Positions 20,723 to 33,500 of a stretch of DNA of 64,000 bases are shown piece after piece. How positions within the stretch are numbered: the first letter of the stretch is position 1; the number at the start of each line of letters is the position of its first letter. Position numbers and translations under genes: made by a program. Where the stretch lies: contig OY294051.1 in the NCBI GenBank assembly GCA_958510825.1, positions 32,925,667-32,989,666 on the forward strand. The letters are read 5' to 3'. This stretch comes from Brachypterus glaber (taxonomy: Eukaryota > Arthropoda > Insecta > Coleoptera > Kateretidae). A model generated the notes under the pieces. It was given only the letters and a program-made list of their open reading frames with translations, was not told where the DNA came from and did no database searches.

Positions 20723-22149
20723 GGTAAATAATATACTATTATTATTAACCGTTGTTAAGCATTGTTTATTGACGACGGTCAATAATGAAAAATTTATGAG
20801 GCAACTACTAACTTTTTTCAACCTATTTGTCAAACTGACAGCTATGTCAAAATAATTTTAACTGATATTTGGAGTTACTAGCTTTAGGTAGTAGAAAAAA
20901 TTTATATGCACGACGTATGCGAACTGTCTTAAGTGTTCTCGACTGATTTTTTTCCTCGACTCCCTCTCAGCAAAAAAACTTCAGTCTCGAACACTAAAGA
21001 CTTAGTTCGCATACTAGGTGCATAATATACTATTAAAGGCCATAGCAGGATGAGTATGCGAAAAGTGCCCCCAACCCGATTGACCTAAAATTTAGCAGTT
21101 ACACTATCTTAAACGTTTTAAAGTTTTGTGTAATAATTTATTATAATTACACTGCTCTACAAAAAAAGATTTTTGTTTGTTTGCCGGGGAGCTTTTAGTT
21201 GCGTCTGGCTATATTTAATCTGCTGATTTCGGAACCTTTTTCGGTTTTTCTCGATCAGCTCGTTTTTTTTTTTGAGATATAGCACACAGTGGTGACTAAA
21301 ATTGTGTCAGCAAATTTTTGAGCAAATGTTGAGCAGTGTTATTATTAATATTATTATTATTTCCCTGTTTTTGCTGGACTTGAGAAACTGGGCTACTCTG
21401 AGCTTTAGAATTACCTCTAATAGAAACTGTAAGTTAAGGCCTTAACCTTACGGTTTAGGGATAGGAAAAAATTAAAAAAAATAAAATTGTTTAAAGTTTT
21501 TACTTACATTATTATAGTCGTACATCAAATAACTTAAAATAGACCTGGACACTTCACAGCAAAACTTAGAAATACATAAAACATCCTACTTATAATCTTT
21601 AGATGTCCAGGTATACTACAAATTGCATTTTTTTAACTACAAAATTAGCAATACAAGGGCCGTTCTTTTTTTAAGATTTCTTAAAGATTCTCCGAGTAAT
21701 TCTTATAAATTTCATATGTCCAACTTTCTGTTTTTTAACCCAAATTGAAGTCAAAGTACGAAATTTAACTTCCCCCTGGTTCTGCAGTCCCCCTCAAGCA
21801 CAATCAGTTTTCCTCAGTTATGAAATGTTAAAAAGTCCAACCTTTAATGTTTTTATTGTTGAATATAAAGTCGTTTTTCTCGAAGAAAAAATAAAGTCTA
21901 GAACAAGTCTGGAATGCATATTTTACACTCGCCTGCGGCTTGTGTCAAAATTTTGTGTAGAATACCTTATAATAAGAATAACTCTAAACTTTTTACAGAC
22001 TATACAATTTTTTTTAATTTTTTTTGCGGTAAGGTAAGGGTTTTTGACTTAATGTAAGCCAGTATCCTTACCTTACTTTTTACCGCAAATGAGAACGAAA
22101 AGAACGCATTTTCTCAGTTATTTTCAGTAAAGAAGTAAAGTAAAGAAGA

Positions 22150-22330
22150 AAGAGTAAACGTCAAACGCATAACCTCAAATTAATTTTTAGACAATTTTTG
22201 CGTTTTTTTGATGTTTAGGTGTTAGGTCGTAGAAAAAATAGTATAGGCCCCTCAACACAAACCATTTTCAGTGCACTCTCGTGGACTGAAAACTAGGTTC
22301 GCGTACTCCGTGCGTAATATACTTTAACTA
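22150..22330 (-). repeat. Composite dispersed repeat (reverse copy of 42707-43015)
   Basis: Read on the minus strand, this holds a hairpin with GTGCACGAGAGTGC-like core, then TTTTTCTACGACCTAACACC and then TTAATTTGAGGTTATGCGTT. The same parts in the same order occur on the plus strand at 42707-43015, and the second half recurs at 34835-34995. It lies inside the element at 21655-22758. Confidence 0.65.
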
Positions 22331-22333
22331 CAC

Positions 22334-22520
22334 TTACAGCCATTATTTCAATCAATAGTAAACTCTTGGTTCAAAACCAACACTTTTTGTTTCACTATTA
22401 CAACCATTTCTTTAATCGTTGGTAAACTTTTTGGTTAAATAATGAACACAACTGTTGGTTAGCAACAAAATAAAAAGTGTCGGTTTTGAAACCAAGATGT
22501 AATGAAATAATGGCTGTTAG
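22334..22520. mobile_element. Small TIR element nested in 21655-22758
   Basis: ACAGCCATTATTTCA on the left pairs with TGAAATAATGGCTGT on the right. Inner copies of TTGGT.AA / TTTTGGTT give further foldback. There is no coding capacity. Confidence 0.6.
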
Positions 22521-22759
22521 AGTCGCAGTTCTATGTATGTACCTTAAAAAAACGAACATTTAAACATATTGAAGGTCAGAATTTTTGACAGTTCATAAGC
22601 GAAACTGCTCGTGCTCAAGGGGGTCTGCAAAAAGGGCCAGGGGGAAGTTAGATTTCTCACTTTTACCTTAATTAGAAAAAAAAAAGTTTAACATATAAAA
22701 TTTATCAGTTATTCCCAGAGATCCTCTGAGAAATCTTGATTAAAAAATGACCTCCCTTG

Positions 22760-24374
22760 GAAGATTTTTTTTCACTTATCAATATTTTCCAATCTGACAA
22801 ATATCATTCGAAAAAAAAATCAAATGCAATATTTTTAGTATATTTTAATAATAATACAATGAATTAGCCAAAATAAATTAAATAGTGGGATTGAACAGTA
22901 CAAAAATTTTGATTCGTTTAACATTATAACATAAATATATATTTAAAAAAAAAATATTATACAGGATTAGTTTAAAAAATTGTTGCATTATGAATCTGAT
23001 AAATTCTTTGTAAAATAAAAACCTTATTAGTATATTAAATTAAATTAAAAAAATTATGTACAAGATATAAAAATCTGATTAACTAAAATTTTTCACCGAT
23101 ATGTTAAGTTATATATTTTAATGTTAAACATATCAAAATGTCGAGTGAAGTATGACAAAAAAAATATTTTGTTTTCTAATATGAACACTTGGTATGCAAA
23201 AAGTTTTTATGAAATTTTTAATATTTTAAACAATTCTAAAAACTAACACAGTACCACATACACACCATTTTCTTCTAAACTCGATTTTTAGGGATTTTTT
23301 CTTAAGGAAGCACCAAAAACCCTTAAAAACAAAATATATCGATTTTTTTCTAAATTAATTTGTTTAAGGGTACTTTGTTCCTATAAGAAGGGGAAGTTCA
23401 ATTTTTGGATAATACACCCGTCCATTTTATGAACCAAGCGTGGTTTTTGAAAAATAGTAATTATTATTTATACAACGAAAATTTTACTACAAAAATCTTA
23501 AAAATATTTAAAATAATCTCATAGAACAGAGCAGTCAAAGGTTGCATTTGTTCCTAAACAAAATTATTCCCAATCATACTTTTTATACGACAAATTTAAC
23601 AAAAATTTAATTAATAGAAAAATTATTTTATTTTTAAACTAAATCTAAAATCTATATTAAACAATTCTAGGTAAACAGGGTTTGTAAGAAGTTTTTTGTC
23701 TTATGGTGTAACCTTAAATGGCCCTTCTTAAATATTTAAAATAAAAAATAGATTCTTTGTAGTTTTTTTTAACTTATTCTATAGTTAATTTTAAAATAAT
23801 CAGCGATTTAAAATATATGTATATTTGTTTAATCAAAATTACATAAATCAAAAATATTTTTTTATAAAAAAAGTAATTTAATTTAATTAAATATATTGAA
23901 AATTCGTCGTATAAAAAAACAGTATTGTGAAATTTATTAAACTGGCACTAATCTTAAAAAATATTTACAAAAATAAGTCTAAACTTTCTTACATACAGTA
24001 TATAACATGACAATAAAAATAAAGGACTTTTACAAACACTGCCACAACTTAAAAATGCTTAAATCCACCGACCCAACATTTAAAATAAATTGTTATCACA
24101 TTTTTTTAGTCTAGTATATTTACTTTCTCAGAAGATTAACACAACACGAGTCACAAGAAACAACCGTTTTTGTGTTATTCCTTTAGGAAAATGAGTGCTT
24201 AAGTTATGTCTGTGTAAAATAAGGTTCTAAATTTTGCTTGTCATGATATATATCACGTACAGTATATCTTAATCTGATTTGAAAGAGTTTCAGCTATTAA
24301 AGCATAGCAAAATGGTCTAAATGGGTACGCTGGGACAAAAGGGAAATAAATTTTAATCATATACCCTAGTTACA
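22760..24374. other. AT-rich stretch, nothing recognised
   Basis: Very low in G and C, with no convincing frame on either strand and no clear inverted or tandem repeat. Confidence 0.5.
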
Positions 24375-24845
24375 TTAAACTTGGACAAGTTTCTTGACCA
24401 GAGTACTTGACAAAGTTCTTTGTAAAGAATTGGACAATTCTTGAGCAAGAGAATTAATCAAGATTCTGTATCCAGACTTGGAAAAGATTTTAGCAAGATT
24501 CTGAAAACAGAGCGTTTAGCAATACTTTGTCTATAGCAAGCAATGTGATAAGCAATTTGACAAGATTATTGGTCAAGAATCTTGTCCTACTCTAACAAGT
24601 ACTATTTGATGATAGATGATAGAGATCGCTTTTCGATTTCTTGTCAATTTTTCATGTTACGTTCTTGCTTAAGATTTGTCCAAGAATATTGACGAAGTAT
24701 CTGTAGCAATTCTTTGACAATTCTTGAGCAAGAATCTGTCGACAGTATCTTGCGCCAGAATTATCAAAATCTGGATGCAGTTACTTGATCAAGAATCTTG
24801 AGCCAGACTTGCTCAAGACTTGACAAAAATTGTTACTAGGGTAAA
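24375..24845. repeat. Minisatellite (TTGACAAGATTCTTG-like units)
   Basis: Imperfect units combining TTGAC(A/C)A, GATTCTTG and AAGAATCTTG repeat for about 470 bases. Spacing is irregular at roughly 15-25 bases. Units in both orientations make it locally palindromic. It ends near the repeated phrase ACTAGGGTA. Expected to vary in copy number. Confidence 0.7.
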
Positions 24846-24849
24846 TTGC

Positions 24850-25970
24850 TTATTTTTCAAATTCCAAAAACGAAAATGGGATGTCATGCGATTTATATGA
24901 TCTTAAGTATTCAATTGTTCTACAACACGTCCGGTTAACGCGTGTTATTATTGTTCTTTTCGCACAAAATCAAAAAAATCAAAGCTATGAACTTTCTATG
25001 AATACCGGGTGTTTTGTTTGACCTGAAACTTTCAAATATCTCGAATACTATGCATTTTAGAAAAAAAAAAGAAATATAAAAGTACGGTATAAATATACGG
25101 TCAAACTGCTCTCCCAAAATGCTATCGCGCGCTAACTAGGATAAAGGTCTTCAGTATTCCAGAGAAGAAATACTACATCTAGTCAGAAGAGGAATAGTTT
25201 TTTTCGCATTTAACCCTCAGTTTTACATTAAATTTTGGTTGTCCTTTACGTTCCAGTTTACCCCATTTTGCCAAACCGTTTATGTTCCATATCAACTAAT
25301 TCAGCTTTATTATGTACAAAATGCTCAACAGTTTCAAAACATCATAAAAAAATGTCGATGCTCGAAATTTGTTAAATTCACATCAAATAACACATATACA
25401 TACCGAAACATACAAATTAGTGGGTTAATGTGATACCTGCCACATTTTAGTAAGAAAAAACTTTGGAAGTTGTTTTATTCACGATGAAAAGTTTTTGAGA
25501 AATCACAAAATTTTCTAAAAGATTTTTTTTTAACCAAAATATGTAGTAAAAAACTAAATTTTATTAAGGTATTTGAAAAAATTAAATTAAAAAACTGTAT
25601 TAACTCAAATTTTACTACTGAAAATTTTGTTTTCTTATTCAAAAAACTTCTGAGAAATGTTGTTTAAAGTACACAGTTAAATAACCAATAAAGTATCCAT
25701 ATAAATATATATAAAAACACATTTATTGTAAAAAATTAGTCTTGTTTATTTTTTGGTGTCTAGTTCACGAAATACTTTATCATTCGTAAGTTATTGTATA
25801 GTTTCGGTTAAGATATGCAATGTTATAAAAAAAATAATAGTAAAAACAAGATAACATTATATATACAAACTATATTACATTAATAGCAAAAATCTAATGA
25901 GTTAGGAATGGCTATGCATTTTACATGACAAAAGTCCAAAAACTAATAAACTAAGCATTTTTAGATACAT
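24850..25970. other. AT-rich stretch, nothing recognised
   Basis: The frames at 24935-25117 and 25239-25433 have no recognised similarity and are probably chance. Confidence 0.45.
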
Positions 25971-25979
25971 CGTCATGTG

Positions 25980-26038
25980 AGGATTATAGCGTTCTATATC
26001 CATTGGATTTGCTATGGATATAGAACACTATAATCCTC
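25980..26038. repeat. Hairpin with 25-bp arms
   Basis: AGGATTATAGCGTTCTATAT then CCAT pairs with ATGGATATAGAACACTATAA then TCCT, separated by about 12 bases. Weaker pairing continues outward (GTCATGTG against GGCGAC). Confidence 0.7.
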
Positions 26039-26049
26039 AAATGGCGACA

Positions 26050-27364
26050 TGTTTATAATTTTTTTTTCACTAATAAATTAATGTGGCCGTTCCGATTATT
26101 TTAAAAATCTGAAGAAAATTTAAATACATTAAATGCTAAATATGTATAATGTATTACTTTGATTAAAAAAGTTTAAATAAACATGTGTCTAAAAATTTTT
26201 AGTTTCCGAGACATGATTTGATTGATATGAAGATTTATTTGAAAATAAAAGTAAAAATAAAAGTAACGTTGTTATAAATAAACGACTTTAAATTAAATAA
26301 AAGTAAAAATCGTCAAAGATATTGAAACAAATTTAATTTTATCTCTTTTCACTGTTTATGTCATAAAATAATTAGTTTTTAGTAAATATGTAAACTCAAC
26401 ATGTGCCTAAAAATGCTTAGTTTCGGAGTTATTGACATTTGCCCGGTAAAATCCATATCCAGTGCCGACACTCTAATTGCTTACTTATCTGTCAAGTAAG
26501 AAGAAAATTTTTAATCGGGATAGTAAGTTCCTTTTTTAAACTATAATATATTATACTTCGTAAAGCTATATAATATATATTCAGGAAGCTGTGCTGAGAT
26601 TACATGTTATTTTTTTTAGAAGACTTGAGTTACATCATTATATACACATTTTTTTCAATTCTGTTTTTATGGCATCTCATTCTCGAAATTTTAACTTATT
26701 TTACGAGATCATTCCTTTCCCAAATATAGTAACAAACATTTGAAAACATTACTTAAAGTCTAAACCCTTCGAAATATCATGTTTCTGTCATTTATTTAGA
26801 TAATGTCAAAAATAGAACAAAAAAATTGAAGAATTTAGAGACTAAATATTTTCTTCAAGCGTCTGTTACTGTACACTTATTTAAGATACTGAGACGAACT
26901 ATACAAGTTGTCCTAAAAAATCCAAACAAAAATCATAAGTGTATTTACGCGGAAGGAAACTCCCCATATGAAAGGTTTTCATTTGTCTCGAGTCGTTACC
27001 TAAGGAAGGCTAAAGCTTTTTATAAACGGAAAATGCTTCAAAAAAGTTGTTTGTATTTTTCAGGACACCCTGTATCGAGATTCTATCGATTCATCACAGC
27101 ACATTTATAAAACTAGCCGAAGACTTTTAATTTATTTAAAAATTTTAACGAGGAGAAAAAAAATCAAATATATTAGTCCATATACATAATTAATAATAGT
27201 TTATACACTTTTTTTTCATTCAAGTCTTTATAATTTTTTTCTGTTAACTTATATTAAATTATTTGGTTACTTTTTTCTTTCGAAATTTTGTCACCGTACA
27301 CATTTCAAAACTAGTCAATTGGGTTTTGCACATATATTTTTTGCACTAGCACATACTTATATTA
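26050..27364. other. Region downstream of the gustavus-type gene
   Basis: Probably includes the 3' untranslated region just left of 27365. Minus-strand AATAAA hexamers are possible (TTTATT on the plus strand near 27132), but the cleavage site cannot be fixed. The 94-codon frame at 26826 is not recognised. Confidence 0.4.
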
Positions 27365-27504
27365 TTATCTACGATCCCTATACAGCAGATAGGTCTGTAA
27401 GGCCTGAGGTAACTGAAGGCTCATCACTTTTTCTTCCAAGTGTTGTTTGCCCAAACGCTGACGTATCACGCGCCGACAAAGGTCCATTAAGGGCAGGGGT
27501 TCAG
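27365..27504 (-). CDS. gus: gus last exon, SOCS box
   Basis: The acceptor TTTTTTCAG ends at 27505. CT completes a Pro codon, then the frame reads [39 protein letters not shown] and LYRDRR, with TAA at 27365-27367. It has all SOCS-box landmarks: a BC box for elongin C and an LPxxLxxYLL cullin-5-side helix. At 45 codons it is shorter than typical ORF cut-offs. Confidence 0.95.
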
Positions 27505-30500
27505 CTGAAAAAAGGTAACAAAAAATTAGAAAAAGAAAGTAAAAAAGGGTACAAAATTCATTATTCTTAAAGGAGCTTTAAAAATAATCTCTAGCAAAAC
27601 TTCAAAATCAAGAAGACTTTAAAGTCATCTTGTTCAAAATAAAATCTACTAACATTTCCAGGTTTTCTATGGATTCCAATGAACACTGAACTGATCGAAA
27701 AAAGTTAAGGATATTTTGGGTTCTTTGAGAAAAAATATTCGAAAAAAAAAATGGCAATTGTCTCGTTATCTTATTTAACTGTATTGAACATATCTGGGAG
27801 ATGCTTGGTAGAGCAGTAATTGATCGTCAACCAAATTTTCATGACGTAAGGAAACTAGCAAGTTCTTCCGGATTTATGGGATATCTTGGACCAAAATCAG
27901 ATATATCGCTTAATTTTAAGTATGCCTTGGCGAGATGAAGCGGTTATAGCCAACAGAGGTGGAATTACTCGGTATTAATTTTCAGTTTTTAAAAATAATT
28001 TCTCTTTTGTTACATTAAGGAAAACATATTGTTAAATCTCGAATATAAATATTTTCTAGTGGCGTCAGTCCCAATAGCTGTGAATTGGTAGTATCAGTTT
28101 ACTCACTAGTACTAGTATAATCGGTGTCACATTTATAGTAGAACGTTTACATTTAAAACAGATTAATTTGAGACAGGGACGTAATTAAATATTATATTAA
28201 ATACGTATTTATCTTATATAGCTCGATGCACAGAACACAAATAAAACAAATTAAAGACGGTCCAGTAAATATTTATTCCTACAAATGCCTTGTGTAAAAT
28301 ATGATTGGATAGGGTCGAACGTTAACTGGCTACAATCAGTCCACGTGGACTCGATATAAACACATTAGTTTAAATGAGTCTTAAATTATGCAACGTCCCG
28401 ATTGGACGAACAGTTTGACACGCGCCAGATAAAAATAATTATCGATGTTAAAAAAAAAATTCTTATAACTCTGGCAGCGACTATACCATAAATAAGCTTT
28501 AAAAATAATGGTACTTACGGTCTAATCCACCGATATATCTCATCGTGATCTCGCAGTGACCCCACACGGCACTAACGATAGGGTAAAGCTTCCTGCCTTT
28601 CAGTCCCCTAAATGCAACACCCAAGTACTGGCCGTCTACGACGAAACTTAAGGTACCTTCGTCCATGTCTAGTACTACGAGGAATTTATCGGGTACGATA
28701 AAAGTTTCGTCCGGTTTCAAGAGGGCGGGATACGTCACCCCGGGGGAGTTTTTCGAGTCATGGTATAATTTGTTACGTCCTGAAAAAACAAAAATACACA
28801 ATTAATACAATTTGGTAATGTTTAAAATGATTTTCGATGCTGTAGCAGTCAAATAAAGATAGAATTTTTTGTTTTTAATTAAAATTATAAAAATGTTAAT
28901 TAAATATTCTTAGTGACGAGCGTAAGCAGCGCAAAACTGATATTTATATTGTGGTATACAATAATATAAGATGTTGACCTTTTTCCTTAATATCTATTAA
29001 ACGTTTCGACTAAGACACTTAAAATTAGGCACTTGCTTCAGTTGTTTATGTGTCATAACATGCGGAAAAATTAAAATCTTGAATTCAAATCTATTAAAGG
29101 ATATTAAGTAAAATGTTCAAAAACATACTGTAATTTCACAATGTGGATTAAATGTTATTGCAAAACACGTTTCGTTTATCATTATCAGTAAATACTATAG
29201 TTTGACAAAATACAGGAAGAATTATTCGAATGCGATGATATGTAGTGTTTTATTTTCCCAGCTACACCAACATTCATAATATCTTCTGTTTCATTCATTA
29301 TCCAACTCGATTCAACTACAGAAAGTTGGTAGCCCACTGCCTTGTTGTCAAGTTATAGTTGTAATGAATAAAACAGAGAATATGAATGAATGTTTGTTGG
29401 TATAACTGGGACATTAAAATACTAAAAATTATCGCATCGTAATAATTCTTTATACAGATGGAATATTTAGGGCTGAATTATCAAAAGCCTGAATTATCAA
29501 AGGGTTGAATTATCAATGGGCTTTTTTAACAACAAATTTTAATTTCGATGTTAATGAATCATTAACATTAATGATAATTGGAGCCTTAGGTAAAGGATCC
29601 CGCACTCACTATTATATTAGAATAGAATTCTCATGCTTGCAGGGTCCTATAAAATGGTTTTAAATAATAATTCTTAGGTGTCTTATAGAATAAAGTGTGA
29701 TACAGTATATTTTGGAAGATAGCTGAGTATGTATAAGATACGGTTATAGGGACCATATAATAGGGTTATAATATATATAATGGCAAAATTGATACCTTCA
29801 AAATTTCAGTACAAATGTAGTATAATAATAGAACAGCTTTTTCAAAAAATTTAAATTGCTTCTGCTACAGCATACTTAAAACTAAAAAAGAATACTAATT
29901 TGGAAGGGGTTAATGCATTCCAAGAGAAAAGGCCTCACATTGTTAAAAAAATATCTATAAACATTTATGGGTTTTATTTCACATGCAATACGTTTACGAT
30001 ATGTTTTCGATGTAAATTTTACCTCTGGGGCTCAGTTTTGAAACGACCCAAGATATCGACGTGAAATTTGGAAAAAGTATATTGCAAAAAAAAATATGTC
30101 TTTGGTAAAATTCAAAATAACTCCCCTAGAGTCGGAGACATTTTTATAATAGCCAGAAGGTCGTGTAATACGTCATTCAAAAGGCATTAGCAGTAGGATT
30201 TTTAGGGAATTGGGAAAATTAGAAATTGGGGCGTTAGTCTCTATTAGAATATATAAAAAATATACAGGCCCTGTATTACAGGGTAAAATATTTAAAAACC
30301 TTTTTAATTATTGTCAAAACAAATGCTCCAAAAAGAAACAAATTATATGAATTACCTTGTACAGTTGAGAGCGCGCTCGGCTATAATGAAAATTATTACT
30401 ATACATAGAAATGTTTCTTTTCAAACTGAAATTAATTTTTGACCCATTTCTATCAAAAAAGGTAAATAAATAATACAAGATTAAACGGTTTTACATAATA

Positions 30501-33500
30501 TTTCGTAGTATACAATATATTATTATATGTCATTGTTAGCTTTATTCAAGGCAAAAGCAATTTAATTGAGGGTAGTTATGCAAGAAGAAGTCAAACCACA
30601 TATAGAAATTGGTTTATTGTAGGAAATGAGCAAGTATTTTGCAAAATGATCTACGATTTATTATTAAATTTTCTCATATAAATGAAAAAAATATTTTGTA
30701 ATAAATTTACGATGGTTTATTGAATGACAATAGGTGGTTTAGCAATCATTCAACAAAAAAACATTTAGCAATCGAAAGCAAAAGTTTTGTATTTGGGTGA
30801 CATGCGACTTTTTGGTATTTATTTCTGAACATATTAAGAAATGTAGTTCTGCAGAGAAAAAATGATCAAAGTCGCATTTTTGTTTTTAAAAAATAGTTTT
30901 TAGCAAAAACGCTTAAAGTTCGCTTGTGTAATTTCTATTATTGCTAAATTACACTACATTATTCTTCGTGTAAATAAAGTTAGTACCGTGCTTATTGTTG
31001 TACTGCAGCATGCTGTATATATGTATCTTAAAAAGAAAGGATAATTTTAGCGCATAAACCGGGCAAAGACCTTTAATTAAAAAGGAAAGAAAAAATATGG
31101 GCCAAATTCTCTTAGCATGCATTTGAACTACTGTATACCTGCCGTACCTAAGTCCCAGCCCCACGAGGTATCGGTACTACCCACTAGGCTTTGGTACCCT
31201 ACGCTGTGTAGTGGCGCTTCGGCCGTCGCGACGCCGACAACTGCGTGCGTGCCACGTTGCCTGGTCGACCAACATACTTCCCAACAGTGCATGCCTTTGG
31301 TAAACCCGACTTTGCCTCGTATGCAGTCTGTGCTCTGGGCCACTGGGTGTCGGTGGAAAGTGAGTTTGTCGTCCTCCTTGACGAAGATGTTGAGTGAACG
31401 GTCGTCCTGGTTCCAACTGTACTTCAGCTGCGTTTCCCTGAGAGCTGGTGGCATGTCGAGTAACATGTCCAAACGTTGTGGACGTGCAAAGTCCTGGAAA
31501 TAACAAGAAATTAAAGTTAGAATGATGTTTAGAAAATAACTTAATACGAGAGGGTAATTTCTGAAACAGTATTTGTACACTAGCTTGACAACCGTGGACA
31601 AGATTGTACAATGGTGTCCAGGATTGACCAATTATGTCCATGAATGTCCAATGTCCATGAATGTCCAGTGATTGTCCATGAATGTCCAGTGATTGTCCAT
31701 GCCTGTGTAATGACTATCCAATAATTATAATCAATATCCAATAATTTTCCATAACTGTACAATGATCGTTTAATGACTGTACAATAATTGCCCACGATAG
31801 TACAATAATTGCCCATGATTGTACAATAATTGTCCACGACCGTATCCAATGATTTTACATGAGTGAACAATAACTGTCCATGATTGTACAATAATTGTCC
31901 ATGATTGTTACAATCATGTTACAATGTAAAATAAGTGTCCATAATTGTACAATGAGTGGTCATGATTGGCCATGATTTCCTAGACAATTTTCGACACTTT
32001 TTTCTTCAGAAATTACCTCCTCGACTTAATATTAACAGCTAATTTTATAAACTTCTAGAACTTTCAAATCTTAATTAAATTAGGTGAACAGGTGATTTTA
32101 TGTACGTGCGTACTTATGTCCTTTAGAATGTGTCGAAAAATTCCGAATTTTGAAATCGAAAACACTCTCTAGCTCAAAAGTTGCTCCTTGGTAAATAACG
32201 GTGGCCAATTAAAAATGAGCCAAATCGATTAATGTTTAGAGGTAGCTCAAAGCACTCAAACTTTGAAAAAAATCGGTACCTGTATTTCGGATAAAAAACT
32301 GTATATAAAATTAAGGAAATTTTAACTAAACATTAATCGATTTGGCTCATTTTTGAGTGGCCACCTTTTTTTACCAAGGAGCAGAGAGCGTTTTCGATTT
32401 CGAAATTCGGGATTTTATGACACACCCTAATGTCCTTGTTTAAAAATATGATAAAACATGTAACCTATTTTTTCTTCAAGCGTGAAAAAAAAACATTAAA
32501 AATGTTTTGTGACCTCTAGTTTATTTCCTCCTATCTATTCGACATAAGATTTAAAACGTTATAACTTTTAACTTACGAGGTGCATTACGAGCTCTTGCCG
32601 CAAGAATCTTGCGTGACACTGACATTTGGTTGTCAAAAAGTACCCCAACTGAAGTATATATTTTTTACAGCTGACATGCGCAATTTTAAATTGAATAACA
32701 TCATCCAATCAAGTTACTTGTTGTGGGACATTAGACCTACCGCATGTGGTAAAAGCCACAGAGTACCACTCTGGTAAAAACAGAGAAATGAAGGTGGGAG
32801 AACGATAATGACATATGGAAATATTTCTTATATAGATGAGCGCCATTTTGGCCTACACGTTTCTTATTGAAATAGATGACACAAGGTTGCATAAACCAAT
32901 AAATAAATAAATATTTACCATTTCATTTAAATGCATTTTGCAGATGCTTTGTTTTTGTTTTAGGATTTAACGAATGCCAAAACACGGCCGGAAGTTAAAA
33001 TAACCAAAAGACATATGTGCACATTGCCTACCATCGATAAACCAGGGATCTTTTGTTTTACTTGTACATGCATGTAACTTTAAGTAAGTACTTTACATGG
33101 AAATCATTTCTTAAAAAAATGTTTTTAAAAACTAATAAGCACTGAAGTTAAAAAGTTTAAAAATCATGCCAGACTCTTTTTGAAAAAAGGGCGACTAAAT
33201 TAGCATTCACACACCTGTATTTCTTCGGGTAACGAGCAATTTGATTGGATGGAAGAAACGTAATTTTAAATTCGTTGAAAAAAAATAGGCCTTTTAGACT
33301 ACAAAGTGCAAAAAAAAACAAGTAAAAAAACACTAGAATATTAAAAAAATGGTAAGGAAACCATGCATGTATCTAAATATCTACAAAAAACGTTTCTAAA
33401 ATCTACAAAAACATAATTTTTGGTGCTTTGTTCTACGGTCATGCGCAAAAATGAAGTGTAACCATTATGTAGTTTTTGTATGATTTACTTACAATTTTTA

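Larger units (their letters stand above)
19820..20890. mobile_element. Region bounded by TTTTTTCTACTACC / GGTAGTAGAAAAAA inverted ends
   Basis: TTTTTTCTACTACCTAA at about 19826 is mirrored by TTAGGTAGTAGAAAAAA near 20883-20899. A second inverted pair lies inside it: TTTTTTCACTACCAG at about 19919 and CTGGTAGTGAAAAAA at about 20589. This suggests one element nested in or derived from another. A small frame on the minus strand (20244-20387) lies within. Confidence 0.5.
21655..22758. mobile_element. TIR element with nested insertions
   Basis: AAGGGCCGTTCTTTTTTT at 21655 and AAAAAATGACCTCCCTT ending 22758 open arms of about 175 bp. The inverted similarity includes AAGTTAGATTTC and GAAATTTAACTT and GAGGGGGGTCTGCA-like sequence. 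Two further inverted structures lie inside (22021-22090 and 22334-22520), together with a dispersed composite repeat (22150-22330). Confidence 0.65.

Noticed and set aside
31117..31641. Long frames on the plus strand and in the other minus frame at the gus exon
   Set aside because: They are shadows of the SPRY exon. Only the frame giving [18 protein letters not shown] matches the family and the splice sites.
31590..31990. CRISPR-like or other spaced repeat array
   Set aside because: Units are contiguous and variable, with no unique spacers, and the setting is an insect intron. It is a minisatellite. The same holds for 24375-24845 and 41335-41905.
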